Assembly: GCA_034670405.1 (NCBI GenBank)
Contig: JAXDDX010000010.1
Span: forward strand, 393,501-457,500
Length of the DNA: 64,000 nt
Source of the DNA: Hoplostethus atlanticus
Lineage: Eukaryota > Chordata > Actinopteri > Trachichthyiformes > Trachichthyidae
Direction of reading: 5' to 3'
Shown here: positions 55,884 to 64,000 of the stretch, one piece after another
How the letters are laid out: every line of letters starts with the position of its first letter
Numbering within the stretch: position 1 is the stretch's first letter
Translations under genes and position numbers: made by a program
The notes under the pieces: generated by a model
Database searches by the model: none
Told to the model about the DNA's origin: nothing
The model's input: the letters and a program-made list of their open reading frames with translations, nothing else

Positions 55884-58800
55884 TGTGTCTGTTTCTTTGA
55901 ATATTTGTCACAATCATGCACCGATTTTTTTTTTTTTTTTTGGAAGTCAATGCCAATTAATCCTACTCTTTCTGCCCCTTTAGGTACCCCAGGGCAGGGG
56001 GTAAGTATGCTGGTCCTGTGCAACTTAAGGAGGCACACTGTGCAGGTAGTATCACCCATAAAGTGTTGCCAACTCTCTTCCAAGGAAAGTAGGTATTGAC
56101 TGCTCAAAAAGGTGATAGTTTGTATATAAATATATTTGTTAGAACAATGGAGAGGAAAGGGAGGGAGAGAGAGCTTGTCGACGGATCGTCTCTCTTCTCC
56201 CATTGGTTTACCCGGGCTCCAGACGCCTGTGTGTTCTCTGTAGAAAGATTGAGGATCTGCTGACAGACCCTCCTACTGGGCTAAGCTGTGTAAGGGAAGT
56301 GCTGTGATCACACCTATTAGACAAGCAAGTAGCACAAATGTACATGCATCAGCATCAGCCGTACCCATCACCTGATGACAACTCATTTCTCCCAACGGTC
56401 GGTAAAAGTTGCTAGATTTGTTGCTAATTGCTTTTGAGAAATAAAGTCATCAGGGGGTCTAAAAAGTTGCTAAATCTAGTGGCCAAGTTGGCAGCAGTGC
56501 ACTGTAATGTATGCTCTCATGGTACTATAACGCCATTGGGTTAAAGTGACCATGTGTGTCATGTGTCATATGACACTGTGCCATATGTAAGACAGTCATT
56601 AACATGTTTACTGCTTCTCTCGTGCGCTGGGGACATTTTGTGAAGACGGTCCACGGCACTTCAACAGAGTAGCACAGTGCTCTCTCCGCTGTGAGAGCAA
56701 ACAGCAGAGCAGTTTAAGAGGATGGAAGAGGAGGGAGCTGGCTGGTGCGACTCAGAAATGATCCCCCCCCCCACCCTGTTTAATTACATTGTGCAGCCCG
56801 ACGTGAAAAGGTGTCAGAAGAGCAGAGAAGCGGATCCTGTCCTAATGAATGGAAACAGATGGGTGAGACAGCGAGCAGGGCTGCTGCCAAGAACTGGGGA
56901 GGCGTAGAGGAAAAGAGGGAGTTAGGGAATTAGAGGAGAGCTAGATAGAGATGAGGAAAGGAGAGAGAAGGGTGGAGGAAGGGAGAAAAAAGAGAAAGTA
57001 ACATAAAAAGCCATAGTGTCAGGCTTAACCATACAATTTTCAATTTTACAATGTAACAAGATGTTACATTTGTTTTCAAGGAACAGGCTTTCTTTAAGCT
57101 ATGGTTTGGTGTTTTCCTGAGAAAGGGTGCAAATTTACATTAAAATTTCTATCAAACAAAATATGTTAGTGTGCGTTGCCAAGACTATGCGATGAGTAAA
57201 TGCCTTACCTCAGAAAACAGATGCAAAGTTAGTTTTGTGAATGCTTTCAAATGTAAATTTTCTCAACTTGTTTACATGCAAACTCACACACTACGCAAGT
57301 TTGTAACCTCCCCCCTCACTCCCCCTTTTGGTACCTTCCATAATTGCAGTCAGGTGTGCTTGCTCAAGTTATTGACCAGGAGTGAAAGGAGCAAGAGTGT
57401 CTGCACACACCCTCTATCTCACAAAGCATCATGATGTCCTTCATCAGCCACACGTGCTTGTGCATCCTCGTGCACAAAAGCTACAAAAACATGTGATGCA
57501 CAACTTGGATTGACCTGCTTTCTTCTAATGTGCTCACTAGCAGCAATTTCAAAACCAAGCTTTAATGAAGCTTTTTCTGTTGAAGTCTATCTTCCTCAGT
57601 TGGAACCACACTGAGGTATGTGTACCTGTTATAGAGCAGAAAGCCTGTTCCCTGCCTGATTGACAGACTCATAAATTAAGTGCAAGTCAGAATCAATACT
57701 AATTTTACATGGAGAGACTTGTCCTATATACACATACTGTATGTGTGCACACTTAGAAAGAGAATCAGACGACAGAAAAAGCAAAGGAGATAGAGACAAG
57801 TCATAAGCATGGAGGCTTCATGGCCACGATGGGTCCCGACGCTGACTCTGCTGCCTTGCCTGCTTTCCTCAGCACCCAGCAGCATCTGGTCCTGGACCCT
57901 GGTCCTGGACCTGCCTGCCTGCCCGCCTACCTATTTTCTCTTCTTTAGAGAGGATCCAACACTGGACATGGAAAATAAAGTAAATGGTGAATGAAGAAGT
58001 GAGAGACAGAGAAAGGGGGTTGTGGGAGGGATGAGACAAAAACCCCTGAGCATCGTGAATTAGCTTTAGCTGAGTGAGTGCAGGGATTATGCTGCAGGCT
58101 GAAATGGAGTAGTTGTTTAGACAGGGATATAGTATTTAAACAGGGATTTCTCTGCCAGACCTCCATGCTTCACTTACACACATGAGCTCACATTTTTGCA
58201 TACATACAGTACATGCACACATAGAGGAACAGTATGGAAATAACAAATTAGCAGGAGGTTTTCTGTCACCTTAGTAGGACAGCTCTCTTTCAAAATCCCA
58301 AGCATTACATTACTCGTAAAGAGTAATGGAGTACACGGTTTCAGCCTGTCTCCGCCCAGCAGAAATGTCAATTTCAGTGGTAGAGAGTGGGGGAAGAAGG
58401 GAGTGTGTCTGTAAACCAGGGGGTGGGGGGGGTGCACACCTCCATGCACACATCCATTCAACATTAGCCTACTAGCTAGCTAACATTACACAATGGGATG
58501 TCTCTGGGACATGAAACCCAAATGAAATATATTATTCAAGCACCAGAAAGTTTTATTCATCATCAAATCATATGGGGGACTGTCAATCATCACTAGTTGG
58601 TATCTAGAAATACATACTCCAACAAAGGGAATACATCCTCATCCACCTCTGTAGATGTGTCATCTGTCACAGCAACATGTCATTTCCAGTCTGCCAAATC
58701 TCTTCTTCATTGAACAATGGGTGAACCCCCTTTGGAAACACAGCGGACATAGGGACAATTCAACCCTCTTTGACTTTTTAGCGCTGGGCTAATGCAGAAG

Positions 58801-60585
58801 TGTGTTTTCTCACCTAATAGTCAGTTTGGTTTGTCTGAAACAGTCTAGCGTTGATAAACTGTTTACGTTTTTTCACTTTGTTCCATTTCCTTTCACACTG
58901 CTCCAAACCAAACAGTACAGTGTGTAAAAAAAGCCATGTCTTTCGTTGACAATTGAATGGAGCCCCATGGCAATCACACTAATGGCACTGGGTTTTTATC
59001 ACACTGTCATTTGTGGTGTAGTATGTATCTGTATTATGTAATGTTATGTATTATGTACGTTGATAATATAATTTAAACACTTTGCAAAACATACACACCA
59101 ATCTAATTTTTTTCCGGTAAATGCTGTAGCAGATGTTTCCAACTGTTTCCTAAGTGATTTTGCAACAAACTTATCTGTACCTTGCTTGATACATAAAGCC
59201 CAATCTTATTGTGAGCGAGTGACCGAGTGAGGTGCACAAATGCGTGTGTGGCCAATCTACAGTTGTTCTTTGTGTCCAGTTAGTGGGTAATTGAGCCCTG
59301 TCTCTGTCTACCACATGCTCTCCACCCTTGGGGACAAGTAAGATCAGGGCTCTGTCACATCTGTATGCAGCCAGGGGCTAATTTGTTTCTTTAATATTAG
59401 AAGATGTAATATTGGCACAAAACCATGTATTTCACCCCAGTTAGAATAAAATATGTGAAACGCTCCCTCATAGGATGCCACACACTCTCAGTCACTCCTG
59501 TACAAAAATGTCAGATTCACAACCCACACTACCCCACCCACACATACACACACACCCCTTTGATGAACATGGAGGGAAAACAATATTACACCTCCCTGCA
59601 CCCCCGTTGTATTTTTTCCGAAATGTCACATTGCATGCAGAACATAGCAATAAACACAATTAAGAACTATTAAGAACTTCTTAACACTATTAAGAAATAG
59701 TTAAAATATGCCATTGCAGAAATGGTCAAACCATTTCTCTATCTAAAGCATGTAGTTTAGTGGCAGTGGGTGGTGTATTTAACACACCATTAAATCTAAA
59801 CCCTAGTCATGACCTTTACCATTTACTGCTGTTTACCTTTGCATCCTTTCTTTCTGTCTTTCTTTCTTTCATGTCAACAAAAAATGTCAAGAGTAGCACG
59901 GTATAAGCATTAGTAATGGACTAGTTTCCACTGGTCATTGTTCCTTCAGTTTAAGCAAAGTGATGTCTCAAGACAACATGTAAGTAATTAAAGCATTATT
60001 GAACATTATCCGCCCTCACACATTATATCCTTCAGAACATACTTCATCACTGAGGGGTACTTTGTGGAGTCCAAAATTGAAGTTTTGCTCTCATATATGG
60101 TTGTGAATTTTTTTTTTTCAAAAGCAAAAGCAGCAGAGTCACAGGAACTGGTAAAAAATAAAGCATGGCAAGAAATTATTAATGCTGTCAATGCTGTTTC
60201 AGGAGAAACAAACACTGTTGCTGAGGTAAAAAATGAATGAAATGAAATGGTTCGACATGAAATCAGACTGCAAAAGAAGAATAACGAGAAGTAGGCGCAT
60301 TTATTAACCACAGGAGGTCCGTAATTGGAGAGACCTCACTGTCGGGTGTCCATTGGAGTTGGACACAGATCAGATCCAGGCTGCATCTTCATCAGATGGT
60401 AGGACTATGATATTGTATTTGTAAGGCATCCAGTCCATGTTGATCAACCTATTACAAGTTTGATAATCTTGTGTTATGAATGACGACAGTTCTGAAATAA
60501 TTCTGAAGACATAAGTTGAGCTCTGAACGCTCAAACAAATACATGTAAAAACAAATCAATAAAATGAGTTTGAATTTGTCTCATG
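54961..60585. other. unassigned DNA with simple repeats
   Basis: No host gene is recognised across 5.6 kb. It includes (GT)n at 55851-55882, a T-run at 55926-55941, GA-rich DNA at 56900-57000, and possible old repeat fragments at 55950-56100 and 56390-56490. Other open frames are short and without motifs. Confidence 0.45.
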
Positions 60586-61380
60586 TCTATGTACGCTCAC
60601 TTCCAAAACAAGCAATTAGTCGTTGGCGAACTTGAACAGCAGGCCTGTTGTCAGCTCCATTAGGCGGATCCTGCGGCATGTCCAGTGGAGGTGACAGAAC
60701 TGGTAGAGGTCCACTGCCTTTAATAGCGATGTCATGCAGGACACAGCTGGCCATAGTTATCCTACACACCTAGTGAAACTGAAAGCTTCATCTCAGACTG
60801 CATGAAACATGAATTGGGTAATATTATAGCCTACTGCTTTCAGGTGTATACAGGAGCTTTTCACATCCAGCAGCCTTTCAGCACGCCTATGGTGCGCTCT
60901 ATGACGGAGCGAGTGCGCGCATGGCGATAATTATATGATCGCTCCTGAGGGGTCTGGGGGTTGGTCAGGGGTGTCATTAGCCATGTGGTCAGGGCATAAC
61001 CTCTATCACCCACAGGTAGAGACAAAGTAGTTAGCCATGAGATCCTGTAAATTGAATTTCCATTTAGTCAGTGAGAAAAGTTATTTACCAATGAGCCATG
61101 TGGTCACTCAGGCCCACACTGCTGTTCTGAAGCATGAAGGAGTTGTGGGTCCCTCCTGGCCAACAGGAAACCACATTGACGAGGTTGAGGTTGGCGTCGC
61201 ACATCACGTGGAATAGTTCACGATTAAAAAAAAAAAAAAAAAATCCAGTCAAATGTAGCAGTGATTTAGTACTTTTTACCAAAAAGTACAGTTTGTTGGA
61301 GCTGTCAAACATTATCATGACTGCGTCCCACCGTGACGTGTTACTCTTGCTGGCTGCCAACACGCGACGGCCAAAAACTG
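60586..61380 (-). pseudogene. Harbinger (HARBI1-like, DDE_Tnp_4) transposase pseudogene
   Basis: Minus-strand frames give, from high to low coordinates: SNTSRWDAVM; LFHVMCDANLNLVNVVSCWP then GGTHNSFML (catalytic Asp in CDAN); after an apparent 44-bp intron (61045-61088, GTAAAT...TTACAG) SLPVGDRGYALTTWLMTPL (second catalytic Asp in GDRGY) and HARTRSVIERTIGVLKG (Glu in VIERT); and, after a frame change near 60880, CRITMASCVLHDIAIKG. The order and motifs are those of Harbinger transposases, which cut and paste DNA with 3-bp duplications. A 19-base A run (61227-61245) and frame breaks show decay. An LTR lies immediately at its 5' side. Confidence 0.85.
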
Positions 61381-61386
61381 TCCAAT

Positions 61387-61911
61387 TGTCACGGTCTCTG
61401 CCGTGCCCCCTGTGTTCCCTATGTGTCTCTACCTGTCTGTCCCTGTCTGTGTGTGTACGTGTGGTGGGCGTGGCTTCCCAATCATCCTCCCGGTTCCTGG
61501 CTACACACCTGATCCCCATCTACTCATCAGACATCCAGTATATCTTCTCCGGTTTTCCAGTCATTCATCGCCAGATCGTTGATTCAGCCAGTGTTGTACA
61601 TCTCGTTCCCGGCCTCTTGAATTTGGATTTAAGCTTATCTGTTTGTTTGCTCGCTTGTTAACCCTGCTCTCCCTCTGCCCAGGATCTCAATCATCACCAG
61701 TCATTCTGCGCATTCCCCGTCTACCAGCCTGCCGACCTGACTACCTGTTCGTCCACCACCCGCCTGCCCTGCCTGCCGTGTCCTCTGCCTGTCTCCCTGC
61801 TTCGCCCTGCACCTACCCTACCCTCCGGTTTTTCCCTCAAATAAACTCTCATTGTTGATTTCACCTCCTAGTCTGAGTTTTGCGTTTGGGTCCGACCAGT
61901 AAACCGTTACA
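61387..61911 (+). mobile_element. solo LTR with perfect 5-bp TSD
   Basis: Starts TGTCACGGTCTCTGCCGTGC and ends AAACCGTTACA (TG...CA), flanked on both sides by CCAAT (61382-61386 and 61912-61916). AATAAA lies at 61840-61845, about 70 bases before the end, as expected for the R/U5 region. 525 bp, C/T rich, no internal genes. Termini suggest a Ty3/gypsy-type element (inference). It inserted at or beside the 5' part of the Harbinger relic. Confidence 0.9.
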
Positions 61912-61916
61912 CCAAT

Positions 61917-64000
61917 AAAACCTGACACACAATACAATCACATTTCCTCTGCCTATAGCACCATTACATGTTTCCGTTACGCGGTTTATAGCAAGTTAAT
62001 CACATCAGTCACCGAGTCAGAGCCTTGTCAAGACAAGGTACATTCATCAACACTCAAGAAACACAAGGCTCCACCTGAAGACGCAGATCGCTGGTCAGGC
62101 CTGATGTTATTTGATGGACAGAGGGGGCGTTATTTTAAATCCAGCTTTAGTAATCCAATCACAGGTGATTCATTCATTGTGTTGAATTTCAATGGTAGGT
62201 TGTTAATGGAGATTGCCTTTTGGTGTCAAAATTACGGAAGTATGTTGCATCAATTAGGTATGGTGTGTGTGTGTAATAAGCTTTCTCATGAGGTGCTTTG
62301 CTGCACGTGTATTTCAGTAAACTGAGGAAAGGCTCAATAGATTGCTTTGTATGGCTAATTTGCTCAGCTCATTAAATATTGAGGTGAAGGCAGATTTGTG
62401 TAATTGCCAATATACCGGCTCCAGTGGTCTCCGTTCTCCCTCGGAGCCTGTGAAATGAGAAGGATGCACTCACACAGGAAAAGCAGTGACACTTGTAGTC
62501 ATGGCAGCCAAACACACATACATGTCCTCCTCTCTGTTAAATCCTTTCAATCCTCTTCAACCTGTTACTGTTTGCCTGACATAGTTAGGCCTGTAAAGTC
62601 CTTTGAAACTCGACACGCCTCTTCCACGCACACACACACACACACCAACCACACACACTTCTTCTTACCCACCTATATTAAGTACTGTATTTATTTGATG
62701 TGTAGTCAATTAGATCTGCTGTACATTTTCTCCCATGATGCTGGAGCACACTAGGGACACAATACAGAGGGAGTGACAGAGAGAAATGGAGACAGAAAGA
62801 AAGATTGATGGAAAGAGGGAAGACAGAGAGGGAGGTAGAGAATAGGAATAGAGACAGATTAGTGAAATGTTTCAACAACAAAACCCTGATATAACTGTAT
62901 TTCTGTTGGTCCAGGTGTGTCAATAAGGATACTGGTCTATTTCACTCATCTCATCCTGTCTGCTTGTTATCTCGTCAGTGTGTTAGTATCAGGTCGTGGC
63001 TCCCATGGACGGCAATAAAGCTCAAAGGTGCATCTGAAATTAATCTGAAATGCTGTCGAGTCTTTCGTTTGTGTCACACTGTAGCAAAACTAGCAAAACC
63101 TTGCAATGTGGAAAATTATTTTTAGCCGCTGGAGATGGGCATTAAACTTGATAACGCTGGTAGAAACCTTTAATAGGGAAATGCTGAGTCAGCCATTACA
63201 GCATTTGGGTTCAGCGGTGTTTCCCTGGCACACTTCCCAGCAGCCTCAGGCACCCCAGGAAGTAAGCATGAGATTAGGTGTGCCCTGCTCTCCGGCCTCT
63301 CTCCCCACCTCATTCTGCTTAGTATTCTTTACAATTACCCGTCCCCTGACCCCCAGCGCAGCCTCCTTTTGGGTGTCGGCGTGCACGCAAGTCTGCACGC
63401 ACGTCTGCATGACTATTATTATGTGTGTATGGGTACATGTGTGCTCGGGTGTTTGTGCGTTTCACCCCTTGACTTCCCATGTGAAGTGACAGCAGGGGCG
63501 TATGGCAGTGAGCAGCAGTGACGTACGGTTATAGAAAAGACCCCACACTCTCTCTATTCCTCTATCTCAATTGAGGAACACCAATTCCCCGCCCCTGCCT
63601 CCTCAAATGGCCACTTTACCTCGATGAATTGGGTTCAGCTGCAATCTTGGCTATTGTCAGATGTAGTTTAGAGGCTATTTCTTAATGGCACACCCGTTGC
63701 TCTCTGCCCTGTTTTCGCTCTTCAAGTCGCTCTACTCCTGATTGGATAGTGTTGCGACCTCCCTCCGGGTAGAGAAATGTTTTGTTTGGGTGCTTTAAGG
63801 CAGCTACAAGGGAGTCGAGTGTTGTTAAAACAAGCCTCATGGAAGAAGCTGTGAAATGAACGGTAGAGGCAATGATTCAGAGAGCGACATCCTACTCTCA
63901 GGGTACTGTCCCGTCCACTGTCCAACTGTCCCTTTCAAACTCTTACCACTGTTTTTCATTATATTTTTGTCCCTTATGGGACAGTTTTATTAACATTGAT
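61917..64000. other. unassigned DNA
   Basis: No gene or mobile element is recognised. A short (CA)n lies at 62630-62645. The blocks 62340-62420 and 63090-63220 are AT-rich, non-repetitive and resemble conserved non-coding DNA, but this cannot be tested from one sequence. Confidence 0.45.

Noticed and set aside
1..64000. CRISPR arrays, operons or bacterial-type terminators
   Set aside because: The composition, introns, LINEs and microsatellites are vertebrate; the tandem repeats found are minisatellites without spacers.

Overview
The window reads as teleost fish nuclear DNA. The evidence is the repeat content: L2-type LINEs with fish-style 3' tails, tRNA-derived SINEs, Harbinger, piggyBac, Tc1/mariner and hAT relics, solo LTRs, a TTAA-flanked element and long (CA)n/(GA)n tracts. 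No complete host protein gene is recognisable. Nearly all open frames are short shadows or are explained by repeats. The only long intact coding stretch is a LINE reverse transcriptase (463 codons, 33870-35261). The window therefore looks like intergenic or intronic DNA.

0-9 kb: SINE-like copies, a Harbinger fragment with a Myb/SANT exon relic, an 8-bp-TSD hAT MITE (4549-4720), and a complete 1.39-kb Harbinger-type element (5048-6440) carrying a second Myb/SANT exon relic and a tRNA-Lys-like sequence. A fold-back element (7088-8471) follows, whose inverted arms enclose a 46-bp minisatellite. A solo LTR on the minus strand (8472-9055) lies at its right edge.

9-31 kb: mostly unassigned AT-rich DNA with microsatellites, a TA-flanked MITE (11720-12183), a decayed piggyBac transposase (13912-14215), a 23-bp minisatellite (17926-18098), two 5'-truncated LINE 3' ends (22.8-23.85 and 24.6-25.8 kb), and several AT-rich blocks that resemble conserved non-coding elements but cannot be tested here.

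31.7-35.75 kb: a nested composite. A TTAA-flanked element carries a minus-strand first exon resembling the fish P2X7-like repeat-associated proteins. It has been hit by a solo LTR with perfect 5-bp TSD, a 246-bp MITE, and an L2 LINE whose 5' end is a fold-back. A 106-bp hairpin containing CCAAT motifs lies beside it.

36-42.4 kb: a LINE endonuclease fragment, then a cluster of Tc1/mariner-derived elements: one copy with both ends, two inverted partial copies (one retaining the transposase C-terminus), and a separate TA-flanked element in which the transposase N- and C-termini are joined by an internal deletion.

44-64 kb: a SAM-like exon on the minus strand split by a 756-bp solo LTR, a second copy of an unclassified 0.45-kb repeat also present at 6.6 kb, a LINE fragment, a nonautonomous element with a TATA box and a spliceable mini-exon (53.1-53.75 kb), and a Harbinger transposase pseudogene with an apparent 44-bp intron, interrupted or bordered by a solo LTR with perfect TSD (61387-61911). 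The genes here do not form a pathway; the biology is that of successive transposon insertions and their decay.
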